This document shows positions 25,301 through 40,300 of a stretch of 64,000 nt of DNA, piece after piece; position 1 is the first letter of the stretch; each line of letters opens with the position of its first letter. The translations under genes and the position numbers were made by a program. The DNA is from Stieleria mannarensis (lineage in GTDB: Bacteria; Planctomycetota; Planctomycetia; Pirellulales; Pirellulaceae): contig NZ_JACEHH010000003.1 in assembly GCF_014154935.1 (NCBI RefSeq), positions 1 to 64,000 on the forward strand, given 5' to 3'. The notes beneath the pieces are model-generated. The model saw nothing but the letters and a program-made list of their open reading frames with translations, was not told the DNA's origin and ran no database searches.

Positions 25301-28300
25301 TCGGCCCGGACTCCAGTCGACCACGCCGGTGTTCGGATCAACGGTCGCATCTTTCGGTCCGCCGGCCAACACGTAGGTGATCGTCGCACCATCCGGGTCA
25401 TCCGCTTCGGCAACGTACTCGTACGGCGTCTGGGCGGTCGCCACCAAGGCGGGTGCCGAAGCGAAGACGGGCAGCTGGTTCGGCGGCAACGTTGCCAGGA
25501 TCCGAGGGTTGAAATTTAGGTCCAACAAATTCGGGTTGGCGACCGTGACGGTGTGCCACTGGGAATTCGAATGGGCCCCGAGCACGGTTCCGTCCGCCAA
25601 GACTTGATAGCCATTGACGCCGGCCGGTTGATTGTCATTGTCGAAGAAGACGACGGAGTGGTCGCCTAGTTCATCGAAGACCACATTGATCGGACCGGCG
25701 ATGTCAAAGTCGGCCGAGTTGCTGACCATGACGTCAAACAGCAGCGTGCCGTCGGCGCGATTGATGCGCGTGTTGGAGTACGAAACACGCGTCGAAATCG
25801 AAACGTCTTCGAACACGCGGAACGTCGTCGTAAAGCCGTCGCCCCCGATCGGGACGCCCTGTTCACTTTCCACGGTCGACGACACCGTCAACTCGTATTC
25901 AGCCGGCGAGAGCGTTTCAAAAAGCAACTGTGACGATCGCGTGGCCTTGTCGTAGCGGACCGCACCGATGTTGACACTTTCTCCCGTCTGCTTGTTCCGT
26001 AGCGTGTAGTTGACAGGATTGTTGCCGCCGGCGGGATCGGAAACGTTGTTGGTCAAGGCGACATCAAAGACCAACTCGGCTCGATTCATACCTTCAGCGA
26101 TCCGCGTTTCGATCACACGTGGGGCGGCAACGGTAAAGAAAACGTCGACTTGGTCGCCGCGGGCGACTAGGAATCGACCGTCGTCAATCGGCTGGATTCC
26201 CTCGACACGTCCGCGGCCACCGGTGGCGATTTTGGTTTGCCGCAGCGACAGCGGATCGAGCACCGTGACGCTACCTTCGGTCTCATGCCCGACCAGCAAC
26301 GCCCCTTCCAGGATCGATCCGACGGGACCGAACGCGATTGATTCGGCGCCGCCGCTGACCGTTGCGATCGACTCGGCGCGACCGCGGAAATCAAATCGCA
26401 ACACCTCGCCGCCTTCGGGCCACGCCGTTCCGTACAGCGTGCCGTCGGCGGCAACGGCCATGGAGTCGACTCGGATTTCACTGAAGGGCGTCAGCTTGCG
26501 GGTCGCGGTGTTGAAGCGGCTGATTCCGCCGGTCGTGGAAACATACAGGGCCGTCTCGCCGGGAATCGCCGCGATCCCCAACGCAATCCCCGCCCCGATT
26601 CGATCCAATACCGCGCCGGTATTGGGATCCAATTGCAACAGCCCTTCGCCGCCGGTCGACGCCCACAGTTGTCCCGACGCATCAAACGCGAGTTCATAAA
26701 TCGGCGTGGTCGTGGGATAGGCTTCCAGCCTGTCGATTGCATTGGATGCCCCGCTGGAAGCCTGTCCGACTGTGTACAACTCGTTGCGTCCCGGCCCGCC
26801 GGAAACATAGATCGTCCCGTCAAGCCCAACGGCCATCGCCAGCGCCCCGACCCCTGCCCCACTTTCACCAGGAATGGTCGCAAATCGTTCTGCCGCCAAG
26901 GGACGAATCACGCGTGTGAACTTACTGGGTTGTGTCGCACTGATCTGCGAAGGGATCCCAAACGCGGCTTCGGCGAACAAACGATCGGCGACGGTCCCCG
27001 GGCGGGCCTCCGCTTTCGGAATCACCACAGGCTGGATGACACTGACCGACGGCGCACTGCCCAGGTTGATCTCCGGCACCAGTCGTGGCACACGCACGCC
27101 TTGAGCGACAGGTTCGACATTTCCCGCGTTGTCGATTCCTCGGACCAAGAACAGCGGTTGTTCGTCCGGATCAGCCTGGTAGACGTACGAGGTCTGATCG
27201 GTCCGGTACAAGACGCTACGATAACGCGTGCCGCCGTCACGCGAGACCAGCAACGAATACGCCGCGACACCGCTTCCTCCGGCGTCGTCGGTCGCGGTCC
27301 AGGAGACTTCGAATTGATTTCCGCCGATTGCGGTCGTGGTGACGGTACTGGTCGGCGCGAAGGCATCCAGCGTCGCCAACGAGACCCGGCTATCGACTTC
27401 GGCTCCGCCGTCGATGATCGACCGAGCCGTCATTTGAATTTCGTCGCCGGTGGCCAACGGATCCACATCGCCCGCCGCAACCACGTCATTGGCTGCCGCC
27501 CAAAAACCGACGGTCACCTGCTCGCCCGGCTGCAACAGACCGATGGCCGGATCGACCGGCGGCAACCCGTCGCGGCCATCGATCGCGCGCAACAGGTACG
27601 ACGCGACGCGGGTGTTCGCATCCACGCCGGCGGTGACTTGCAAGACGTAGCCGTCGGTTTCGGTCAAATCGAATTCACCGACAAAGTTCGGTCGTCCCGC
27701 GGGAAGCGAGATCGATCTTCCACCAAGTTGGATGTCTGCGACTTGGAAACTGCGTTCGTCGAGTGTGTCATCCAGTGGGACCAAAATGCGAATCTCGCGC
27801 GCCGCATCGACCGAATCGCTGTCATACGTCGTTTCGACGGTGTACGGCAACGGTGTCGCAACCGGCACAAAATTCTGGTCGCCGAATCCGGTCGGCCCGG
27901 TCAACGTGGTTGAGTCACCGACTTGGTTGCCAAGATCGTCCAGGTCGAACGCGATTTCATCCGCAATCTCGCCGGCTTCGAACAATGGCGGCGGTCCGGC
28001 CCGCAGGGTAAACGTGACGAAGGAGGTCGGGTTGGATAGCCCCTGATCAAAGTCTTCGAAATTCGCCACACTGCCGCCACCGGTCGCGTCAGCGGTGTGA
28101 CCGTAGAAGCCGCGAATCAATTCGATCAGCGCGCTCAGGTTGTCACTGGCCGATGCCAACGCGGTGCCGGCATCGTCGACGATTCCGGCACCGGTTTCAC
28201 CGCCCATCAATCCGCCGATCACGGTGAAGAACGAATTGATGTTTTCCGCTTGGCCGTCGGCGACCGGAGGCGTGTCTTCGGGCCGCAACAATCCGCTATC

Positions 28301-31300
28301 GACCAACGCTTGCAGATAGAGCGTGGTGAACGCTTCTGCGTCGCCGGCGATCGAAACCAACGCCGATTGGGCGCGTCCCAGGAACGAACCGGGAACGTCA
28401 ATGTCGGCGGCCAAGATGGCATCACGCAATTTCGTCGCTTCACCGCGTTGATACTCCAGGTACTCATCGGCCGTCATCGGTGTCGATGCCGCGGCGACGT
28501 AGAAGTCGAACCCCAGATCGTCTAATTCGAACGGGCTGAGGTTCTTCAGGAATTCAGGATCAGTCTCCAGAAGTTCTCGCAACCCCGGATAGATTGTCAC
28601 GGCCGATCCGATTTCGGTCACACCTTGATTTGGCAGATCGATCGCGACGCCACGTGCGGTCAGCACGCCGGAAAGATTCAACTCCGGCATGACCCCGGAA
28701 AAATCGAACGTGCTGATCGAGTCGAACAGCGGGGCGACGGTTGCTGAATCACCGCGCACTCCGCTGGCGAATTCGATCGCCGGACCGGGAATCAGATCCG
28801 GGCGGCGGTTCTTCACGTTAGGAAACGCGAACTCCATCAACGTGTAGGGCGTGTCCACGTTCGCCAGGTTTTGGACCGCGAACCCGTAGCTGCCTGTCGC
28901 ACCGAGATCGATTTGGCTGGGGCCGCCGACGCCGACATTGACTTGCAACGGATCAGCCGATTCGACCTGGAATCGGTATGGATCGACCGCGGTTCGCCCA
29001 TCGGGGTGCAGGACTTGAACGTCGTACAGCCCATGAGGCGCGTCGCGCAAGTCAAACACGGCGACGATCTTCGTCGCGTCGATGCGGGACACCGAAACCG
29101 GCGCGAATTCGGCCAACGTCGGTCGCACCAAACGCACCGCCGCTTGTTCGGGGAATTCCGCGCCGCGAATCGTCATCGTCACGTACCGATCGTCGCCGCC
29201 CGAATCCGGCGTGACGTCGGTGATGCCGAATGGCACCCGAGTGGCATTCATCTTCACCGGGTATTCCAGTCGCGCCCGCGGATCGTTCTCTTCGACATCC
29301 ACTCGAACCCCACCACGAGCGAGCACGAAGTACCGTCCACCGAGTGTTTCCGGGATGACCAACGACTGGTCGGCCGACAGATAGCCTTCGTAAGCGGCAT
29401 CAAAGTCAAAGGCGGAAGGCAATCGTTCGTGGGCCGCATACAGTTCGTGTCGGCCGACACCGGTCGTACTATCCAGATCGACCTGAATGGTTTGACCGGG
29501 CGAGACGTCTAACTGGAACAAACGGCTGACACCGACGGCCAACTGTTCTTCCAGCGGGATGTCCAATCGCAACAGCGGCACCGTGATGTTGACTTCGTCG
29601 GCGGACGTCGACGCGTTGTTACGGTTATTCTCTCCCTCGACGACGTCATCGAAAATGTCGGTGCGAACGATCACCCGATACCCGTCCGGCAAAACCGCGG
29701 GGACTTCGAAGTCGAGCGATGCGGTGTAGGAATCGCCGGGCTGCAACGTACGTGCGGAAAAGGGTTCGACGCGTCCGAGGAATCGATCGCCGATGTCCCA
29801 GGTGTTGTCGGCCGACAGATAGACGGCGTCGGCAATTCGCGCCTGGGCCTTCTCGTCGCCACGGTTTTCGACGGTCCACGAAACCGTTAACACATCACCC
29901 ACGCTTCCCGATGTCGGCGTCGAAATGTCGATCACCTGCAAATCCGACGGCGGCGGTTGGATGATCAGGATCGGAGTCGCGGAAACCGTGATGTTGTTCC
30001 TTTCGTTGGTTTCGATCACCTCGCCATCGGGGCGATTGGAACGCGGAATGTCCGTTGCCACGATGATGAAGTAATCGCCGGTGATCCCGCGCGGCAGCCA
30101 AGCGGTCTGGGTGATCGATCCGGTTTGGCCTGCCGCCAACCCCTCGTCGCGACGAATCTGTCGGACGAAGTGATCGCTGGAAACGTCCAACAACCGGTCC
30201 CGCGACAAATAGACTCGATCATAGAAGGGGACTTGAGAATCCGGGATCACGCCACCGTCGTTGCTGTACGTGTACGTGAACGTGAAATCGTTACCGACTT
30301 CGACGACATTGGACGGCCGGTCGTCCGGGCTGATGAAGTCGACCGAGTCGATCACCAAATCAGGCGCAGGAACGAACTGCACATCCAATTGCACGGTGTC
30401 CCGGTTGTCGCCTTCATCATTGAACTCCTGGACCTTGTTTCCCCCACCTCGCAATCTTGCCCAGCCTTCGGCGATCGGGTAGGGCAGCGAATAGAGTGCG
30501 GCGTTTCGATCGACAAAGGTCGCATCGGTTTCGGCAATCACGTGGAATTCGCCGCCGATGTTGTTCGGAACGCGGACTTGAAGGGCCACGTCGTAACTTT
30601 CCCCGATCCCGAGTGCCCCGTTTCGCCGGAACGCCCCCAGTTCGATGTCATAGGCATCGGTCGAAGTATCGGTCGACAAGTACACTCGGTCGTGCCACTG
30701 ATCCACGCGGGTGACACGCGTCCCGGCGTTGGTGACGGTGAATGTCACGTCCATCAGCGAGCCGCTGTCAGGGCTGGTCGGAACGGCTGACAGATTCGAA
30801 ATCACCAAATTCGGTTCGGCGTACTCGATCGCGATGATGTCCGACGAAGCAAAGTTGTTCGACTTGCGACCGGCTTCCCACGTCTTGCCGGCAAAGTATT
30901 GCGGCCAATGGGGAAAGCCGCTCTTAGCGAATGCGTTGAGTACGGGTTTGCCTCGATACAAATCAACGTTGGCAAATACGTGAGCGTACCAATTGCCGCT
31001 GCTGCCCGGCGGCGACGCGACGACCATGCTGGCGTTGTAGGAACCGTCGGCCGCGATCGGTGCGCTAAGAACTTTCGCGCGGGAGCCGACCAAGATCGCA
31101 CGACTGGCGTCAAAGACAGGGTCTTTCGACAAGTACACGTATTGCTTGACCGATTGCGTGACGTCATCGGTCGCGGCGTCACCTGAATTGCGAACCGTCC
31201 AGGAGACCGTGATCGGTTCGCCGGACTTGCTGGTTGGCGAAGCAGTGACGTTTTCGACGACCAAATCGGCAATCGCATCTTCGACGGTGGCTTGGGCGGC

Positions 31301-34300
31301 ACCGACGTTGTTGTCGGTGAAGGGTCCCTCGTACACTTGGACCAAGGTGTTGGTCGGCCCGGCCAGAATCTCCAACAACTCACTTCGTGAAAACTGTTTC
31401 AGGTCACCGATCTCGGTTTCGCCGATCGGTTTGCCCGTCGCCGATTCGATCCGTTTCAAGACCGCGGCGACTTCTTCGAGGAACTTTGCTTCTTCCGTCA
31501 GCGCGATGCGAGGGTCGACGTTCGTCCTGACAAAAAAGTGGCTCCCGATGGCCGTCGGCGGCAGCGTGAACTCGACTTCCTGCGTGTACTCATCGCCCGG
31601 TTGCAACCGCCCGGCATGTGGAATCGCGAACACAAGTTGATCGCCGGAATCGAAGACGTCGTCGGCGGACACATAAACCGCATCGGCCCAGTTTTCACGG
31701 TCCGTCGCGACCGGTCCGATGTTGTCGACGGTCCAATCCAACGCCACCGTTTGTCCGCCCACGATCGGCTGATCGGTGGTCACGTTCAGTTGCCGCACCC
31801 GCAAATCCGACGGCGGCGTCAACAGGATGTTGATCGGCGTGCTGGTGTAGTTGTTACCGTCCAGATCGTTCGGAGCGTCCGGGTTGGTGTTCTCGGCAAA
31901 CGATGCTTCATAGACGCTGCGGTATCCATCGGCATAAACCGTCAGGAAATATTGACCGGTCAGCCCCTTGGGGATCCTGACCGTCGCCTCGGCTTCATAC
32001 GACTGGCCGACCTCCAGAACACCGCCATGACGAAAGGATCCGATGAAACGATCACCCCGCGCCGCATTGGGACCGTCCAATCCGAGCGTCAACCACAGCT
32101 GGTCCGTCCAGGCCCCCGGATCGGTCACGCCGGCGCCACGGTTGGTGACCTTGTAGCGAACCGTGAAGGACGAATCGTCAAAGGCGTCGCCGGGACCGTT
32201 GATAAAGTCCGCGACCAAGTCCGGCGGCGGAACGGGATTGGCGTCGATTGCGATCGCTTGCGCGTCACGGTTGTTCCCGTCGTTGGGGAATTCATCGACG
32301 GCGTTCCTGGCATCGGTTTCCACCAACACGAACCAGTTTCCCGACAGCGCGCGTGGGATCGGAAAACTTGCCGTCGTGCTGTACTCGGTCGCCTGGCCCG
32401 AGGTCGTTCCGACGTACCCGAGGGCAGAGCCATTTTGCAGTTCCCCCAACAGGATCGCCCCCGACGTGCTGCTGGCTGAAGATGACAACCAAACGCGGTC
32501 CACCCAGCGGCTGCCGCCCGACGGCGTGTCCGCGGTGCCTGCGTTGCGGACGGTGAACGCAACGTCGATGCTCGTGCCGGCGGTCACCCCGGCGGGATAC
32601 TCGCTCGTCACGTCGACGCGCAAGTCGGCGCGCGGTTTCAGATTTAGCTGAAACGGGTCGGAAAACGACGTGTTGTCCAACTCGTTCGCTTCGAGCACCC
32701 GGTTCGTGACATCCGATTGGACGAACAAACGGAATTGACCGATCGCACGCGGCAATCGCACCAGTTCGGTTCGCCGGACCGATTTCCCGGGCTCCAGCGG
32801 GTCGGCGACGGTAAACCGCCCCAAATCGAAGGTCTGTGATCCATCGGTCGACTGCAAATAGACGCGGTCGGTCCAGCCGTTTTCCGTGATCCCGTTCGGA
32901 TCATCGGAATCATTCAGGATGGTCCAGCCGACTTCGATCTGTGTGCCATCGAGGAACCCTTCGGGCGAATCTGGCACGGTGATCGATCCCTCTTGGACGA
33001 CCAAATTGGCGGTCGGCGGTACGAACAACACGTCAACCGCGTCGCTGCGTCCCTGATTACCTCCGCTCGCGTCATTGCCTGCGTACAGAAATTCGTAGGG
33101 ACCGCCCGTGCGAACGAAGACGTAATACTGTCCATCCAGTTCGCGGGGCAAATCAAAGGCTTCGGTTCGGGTGTACGAGTCACCGACCGACAGTGCCCCG
33201 CCGTGGGTGCTGCTGCCGACCAATCGCAGCCCACTGCCGTTTTCGTCCTTGCTGACATAGATGTAATCGGTCCACGTATCACGGTCGGTCGTCGCGATGC
33301 CGCGATTTCCGATCGTCCAACTGATTTCCAGCGGCAACCCGGCCGTCGCGGATTGCCCGCCGCTGACGGAGACCGATTCGACGAACAGGTCGCTGTAGGG
33401 CGCCGTGGTGATGTCCACGTTTTTATCAGGCGAGCCGGTATTGCTGGCGTGGCCGTCCAGTTCATAGACGACATCCCCGACGTCGGTTTGCACGAAGAGC
33501 GTGAACCGCCCGCTGGTTCGCGCGGCCAGCGGGATGATCTCGGTGCGGGTGTAGGATTGGCCGACCGGAACGGCGCCGAAGTGTTCGAAATCGCCCAGCA
33601 CGATGTCATCGGCGTCATCCAGGATCGCATCGTTGGACAACACGACGCGATCGGTCCACCCCGTTTGGCGTCCGGGTCCCGAGCCGATATTTTCGACCGT
33701 CCATGTGACGGTTAAATCGACCGGATCGCCGATCAACAACTCCGGGGCGATCACTTCGCTGACCGTCAGATCGGCGTAAGGAAAGCTGGTGATGCCAAAT
33801 TCCAGCGACGCGTTTCCGGTCGACTCGCCATCGCCTTCATTGACCGAGTTGTCGGCATCGGGGACGACGATCAAATGATGCGTTCCGGACACGCCGTCGG
33901 GCAGGGTTACCGTCAAGCTGTTTTCCATCTGGGCGCCGATCGCCAAACCGCTCGTCACCGCGATTTGTCCCAACGCGACGTCATCATTTGACAGTGCATC
34001 GTCGCTGGATAGATAAAGTCGTTCGATCCAAGCTCCGCTGGTCGCCGCATCACCCTCGTTTCGCGTCGTCCAGTGGACCGTCAAGGCTTCACCACTGACC
34101 GGGCTGGTCCCCGAATCGATGGTGATCCCTTGCGAAACGAGGTCCGGCAAAGGAGTCAACGCAACGTTCACCGTGCCAAGGCTGGACGCGGTGTTGTTGT
34201 CTTCCGCAGTCGGTTCATCCACGCGATTGGTCGCATCGGTTTCGACCAACACACAGTAATCGCCGACGGCAACATGAGCGGGAATGACAGGCGTTGCCGA

Positions 34301-37300
34301 CATCGTGTAAGACGCATCGGCCGCAAGATTGCCGGTGTGGGTGTAGCTGCCCAGGAAAATGTCGTTGCCACGAACGTTGTCGGTGCTCAAGTACAACCGA
34401 TCGGTCCAACTGTCGACCAACGTGGTCGCGCTGCCGTCGTTGCGGACTCGCCAGGTCACGTCGAGCGTGTCGCCGATGAACGCGGCGGCGGGGATCGAGA
34501 TCGCGTCGACGATCAGGTCGGCCGGCGGATCGGCTTGGGCGACCGTGATCGCGGTCGCCTGCGTGTTGTTACTGGTGTCGTCCTCGTACACCTGGTTGGC
34601 GTGGTCGGTGCGAACGAAGACGAAAAAATTTCCTTCAATCCCGAACGGAATCGACGCTTGGATCGACGCCGTGTAGGTTTCGCCGCCGGCAAGATCGACA
34701 GCGCGGGTGACGCTGCCGAGGAATCGGTCGTCGGCGCCGCCGTAGACGTTGTCTGCGGACAGGACGATGCGGTCGGTCCAGGGATTTGCCGCCGATGCAC
34801 CACCAGTGTTCTCGACCGTCCACTCGATCGTGACCAAGTCACCGTTTTGCACCGCGGTCGGCAACACCGGCGCGGTGACTTCCAAATCCGGAGCGGCAAA
34901 CGTGACTGTCCCGCGAAAGAAATCATCGTCCGGTTCGCCAAAGTTTCCGTCACCGTCTTGGTCCATCCGATTGCCGGCCAGGTCGGTGATGATCGGTCCG
35001 ACTTGAAAGGAATAAACCCCCAAGTTGTTCTGCGTGCCGAACGAGACGCGGACCTTGTTGACGTCCATGGTGACGACCTGGTTGACCGGAATCCCGCCGG
35101 CCGGTCCGGTGAAGGCGATGTCTTGGGGAGTAAAACTGCCCGGGACAATCGCCTCGTCAAACGTAAAATCGATGAAGGCGTAAGGTTTGCTGACGAAGTC
35201 GGGGGTGTACGCGGTGATCGACGGACCGATGGCGTCGATCGCAAACGAGGTGTTGAACACATCCTGGCCCGTTTCCCCGGCGATACCGTCCCGGTCTTGG
35301 TCCATCGGCAATCCGGCGAAGTCATCGATGTTGGGGCCGATGGCAAACGTGTATGTGCCGCCGGCTGTTTGGGCGGGAAACGCGAGCGTGTAGGACCGGG
35401 GGCCGGACGGCGTGATGGACGTGATCGCAATCGCTCCATTCGGCCCGGTGAAATGGATGTCTTCGGTCGTAAAACTGTTTAATCGGACCGGTTCGCTGAA
35501 CGACACCTCGGCGGAATCGCTGCCGGGGCCGAGCGTGCCGAGTGGTGAGAAACCGGTGACGTAGGGACCGCCGCCGGCGACCTGCAAACTGCCGACGTAG
35601 CGGTCTTCTAATTCGCCCGGCACCGCGTCGCCGTCACTGTCCATGCGGTTGCCCGCCGGATCGGTGATGTCGGGGCCGACGAAGATCTGGTAGTCGCCGT
35701 CTTCGGTGGTTCGCTGAACGTTGACGCGAAACGTCGTCGCATCAACCTGCTGGATCGACGTCACGGTGACTTCGCCGCCCGGGCCGATCACACGTGCGTC
35801 GGTGGTGGCAAAACTGTTGGGATCGATCGGGACGTTGAAGGTGACCGTGAATTCTTCAAACGCACCATTGATGGTCGTCGTCGGTGATTGGGCAACGACG
35901 CGGAGCGGATCGCGAGCGACCGTGATCCGGCTGACGTATCGATCCTGCACCGGTTCTGCACCGACGCCGTCGTTATCCTGGTCGTGCCGGTTGCCTTGCA
36001 AATCGGTCGCGTTAGGATCCACGACCAACAGATAGTCGCCGTCGGACGGTTGTGGGGGGAAACTGATCTTGAAGGTTGTGTTGGACTCATCCGTTGGATC
36101 AACGGACAGAATCTGAATGTCACTGGCCGGCGGAACCGGGTTCGTCTTCACCGCCAATCCGGCGCTCGCTCCGACCAGTTGAAAGGTAGACGCATCAAAC
36201 ATCGCGACTTCGCCCTCGGCCGCCGCCAACTCGAATCCCAGGCCGCCGGTTTGGTTAAACATCACCATCCGCAGCGGGTAGTCGCCGGCGGCCGGGAAAT
36301 CGAACACGTGCAAGTCCGTCGCGATCGCCCGGCCAGTCGGGAACTCACCAATCCGCCCGTCGATGTCCAGCCGATACCCGTCGTCGCTGGCGACCGCAAA
36401 CGTCCACTTGCCGGCGGTCGGAATGCTGATCGTAGCACGCGCGTCCAACACGATATAACTCGCGTCGGATCCCGATAGCGGAATCGACTGATCGGACGGG
36501 AAATTGCCGGCCGACGTACCGTAGTTGATCACCGGTGCGTTGACCGATTGCGTCGACGCGTGCCGATTGACGTCGTCGATCACCGCCAAAGCGCCGCTCA
36601 GTCCGCTGAAGGCCGTGGTCGATTCCACCACCGACACGCTGAATCCGTCGATGACTTCAAGTGGATCGTAAGCATCCCAGGCTGCGACGCCTGCCGGATC
36701 GAACAACTGGATGTCATCGGCCGATAGCGAATCCGGATCGATCGGCTCGTTGAAGGTGATGTCGATGGATGACAGCACCGTGCCGGTCGATCCCGACGGG
36801 GACTGGCTGACGACGCGGGGACCGAACGTGTCGATCAACAGTGAAAACTGAAAGACGTCGTCGACCGGTTCGCCCGCAAGGGCATCGGCGTCTTGATCCA
36901 TCAATGTGCCTGCCGTCCCCGTGACGTTCGGCCCGACGGAGATGACGTAGGTTCCCGCGTTGCTTAAAGATTCAGACAGGGTGACCAGCGCGGAGTATTC
37001 GCTGACGCTTTCGACATCGACCGCAACCACCGTGGACGGCCCGGAAATGTGAATGTCGTCGACGCTGAAACTGGCCGGATCGATGGGGCGGTCGAAGGTC
37101 ACCAAGAACCGGTCTTGGGGAACGAACGGGGTGAGTGTCCCTGAGTCACGCAGAGACACGATGTCCTGGTCGCTGACACCCCGATCGACAATCGACACCT
37201 CGTCGATCCGTCCGTCGAAGAAACCCGCATTATCGAAGGTTGTACTTCCGAGGCGGGCACCTGCGGTGGATGGCACATAGTCGGGGGCCGCGACGCTATT

Positions 37301-40300
37301 TTTCAACACGCCGTCGATGAAAACGTGCACCATTCCATCACGAAGCGTTGCCGCAACATGTGTCCACACGCCTACGGTTGCTGCAATCCCGCTATCGACG
37401 ACTTGGCCGAATTCGAACACCGCCACGTAATTGCCGTTGTAAATCGAAATCGACCAGTCGCGCCGGGACGACTGGCTGCCCGCCAGCCCCACCCAACCGG
37501 TTGCCGCGACAGAATTCGGATTGACCCACGCGGCAACGGTCCAATCGTCCTGCGGTGCCCAGCCGCCCAGGTTAATGTAGTCGCCATCTCCATCCAGCAG
37601 GAACGAGGATCCGCCGGATCGGCCAGGACCATAACTGGCCTCGCCCACCGGAGTGCCATTGTGTAATCCGGTCTCGTCGAGCGCGTTGTTGGTCGCTTCG
37701 TAACGATGATGAACCGGCGCGGTGGTCGGATCCAGTCGTTGCATCGAAACCACACGCGGGCCGATGGCTCGCGCAGGTGGCGAGGTCAAGAATCCCGCGT
37801 AGTCGACGTAGTCCGAGACCAGTTGACCGGCAGGATTGTCATTGATCAATCCGTCAGCGCTGGACGGATCGTGCGGCCCGCCGGAGCTGGCCCACCAGTT
37901 GTTCTGAAAGAAGGCGAGTCCGGGATCGGTGCCGTCATGGCGAACCGCGATGCTGTTGCCGAGAAAGGTGCTGTGCGAGACGTTGGCGGATTGGCCGTTG
38001 AGGACATAAATTCCAATATCGCCGGAACCATCGTGGGCAAGGATGTCCAGATCCGTTGCCGTCAGCGTGCCGTTGACCACGGCGATCGCCGATCGAGCAG
38101 CGTTGTCCGATCCGGTGGTCGAATCCAAACGGCCGCCGGTGTAGGTCACGTTCGCCCCGCCTTCGATCCGAACGCCGCCGCCATAAGACGATTCAATATC
38201 GACGTTCGTCAGTGTCATATCCGTGCTGACTTCGATCGCCTGTCTTTCACCGGATGCGATGCCGTTTCCATCGGTGTCACCGGCGTAGCGAACGATGACG
38301 TTGGCGAGTTCGCTGCCCGCCGCGTCGATGTAGATCGATTCCCAGAAACCGGGGTAGGGGCTGGTCGCATCGCCGTCGCCGGTCGCATCCCCGCCGACGG
38401 TATCATCGCTGGCGGCGGTGAAGTAGATCGGCTGGGAGGGTGTCCCGAACGCGCGGAGTGCTCCGTCGCGGGCCCAGAGGTACGCCGCGCTGTCAATCTT
38501 GACGACCGTCCCGGCGGCGATTTCCAGATCCGCAGGAGTGGACTGCGAATCGGTTCCCAGCGTCAGGTTGCCGTTGATGATGTGAATCGGTAGATCGCCG
38601 TAATCCCAAACCCGGCTCTGTGTCAGCGTGCCGGATTGAATCGCGATTCGATCCCCGCCCAGATTGCCGTCACCGGTCAGCCCCGTGACCGATGGATCGG
38701 CGTCGAGTTCGAAGTAGTAGGCCGCACCGACGTTTCGAAACGCGTGGACGTTTTCGAGCGTCGGCGTGGACTCGCGAACGTTGATGGCGTTGGAATAGCC
38801 ATAGGAAACGCTGACGTTGCTCAGCCGATTCTGCGTTTCCGGCTCGTTGCCGTCGTGATACAGTTCGATCGACCCGACTTGGCCGCCGGCGATTCCGTTG
38901 CCGTCGGTGTCGCCGGCATAGCGGACTTGGACGTGCTCCAGGACATTGGACGGGCCGATCAAGTACAGCGATTCCCAATAACCGGGGTACGGTTTTGTCG
39001 CCGTTCGGTCGCGGTTGGAATCGCCGCCGACAGTATCATCGGTCGCGGCGGTGAAGACGATCGGGTCGTCTGCGGCTGCGACCGCGTGGATCGTGCCTTC
39101 GCGAGATTCGAAGAAGTACGACTTGGGCATCTTGATCACCGTGCCGGCGGCAATCGTCAATGTGACGGGATCGCTTTGGGCATCCGCACCGACATAGAAA
39201 TCGCCTGCGGTCAAGTGAATCGGCAAATCGCCATAGTCCCACGTCCGATTCTCCGTCAACGTTCCTGACTGGATCGCGATTTGATCGCCGCCAAGGTTTC
39301 CACGCCCGCTTAACCCGGACGTTTGGGGGTCGGTGTCCAGTTCAAAGTAGAACGGGACGCCGAAGTTGTCTTCGACATGAATGTTCTGCAGGACAGGATC
39401 ACCATCACGCAGGTTGATCCCGTTGGAGTAACCGTCGGAGATGCGAACGTTGGTCAGTTGAGTCTGTGTCTCGGGCGCATCACCGGTGTGGCGAAGTTCG
39501 ATGCCGCCGACCTGACCGCCGGCGACTCCATTGCCGTCGACGTCGCCGGCGTAGCGGATTTCGACGTTTTCCAAGACGTTGTTCGGACCGTCCAAGTAGA
39601 CCGATTCCCAGTACCCGGGATAGGGCGTCGACGCATTTCCGTCGCCTTCGGAATCTCCCCCGATGGAGTCGTCCGAGATGGCCGTGATCACGATCGGTTC
39701 CGACGGCGTCCCATTGGCGACGATCGTTCCCTGCCGACTCTGCAGGTAGTAGGACTTGGACATCTTGATCACGGTCCCGGCGGCAACGGTCAAGGTGACC
39801 GGATTGCTCGACGCGTCCTGTCCGACCACGTAATCTCCCGGCGCGATGTGCAGCGGAAGATCGCCGTAGTCCCACGTCCGGTCTTCGGTCAGTGTTCCGC
39901 TTTGCAGCACAATCCGGTCACCGGCCACGTTGTCGCGACCGGTCAACTGAGCCGTCGCGGGATCGGAATCCAAATCGAAATAGAACGGGTACCCCAAGGA
40001 ATCTTCGACGTGAACCGTGTCGAGGTCCGGTGCGCCCGCGCGGACGTTCACTCCGTTGGAGTATCCGTCGGAGATGCGAACGTTGTGGAGCCGGTTCTGC
40101 AGGCTCGGATCGCGGTTGTCGTATCGAATTTCGAAGGCACCGATTTGCCCGCCCGCGACTCCATTACCGTCAACGTCTCCGGCATACCGCACCTCCACGT
40201 TTTCGAAGCGACTCCCCGGGCTGTCCAAATAGATCGATTCCCAATACCCGGGATAGGGACTGGTCGCATCGGCGTCCCCGTTGGAATCTCCCGCGATCGT

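Noticed and set aside
26633-27913. Plus-strand frame of 426 codons opposite the propeller region
   Set aside because: Extreme Arg/Asp/Gln composition typical of antisense frames; no motif.
34073-35482. Plus-strand frame of 469 codons opposite the CARDB region
   Set aside because: Antisense shadow in GC-rich repetitive DNA, without start signals or family motifs.
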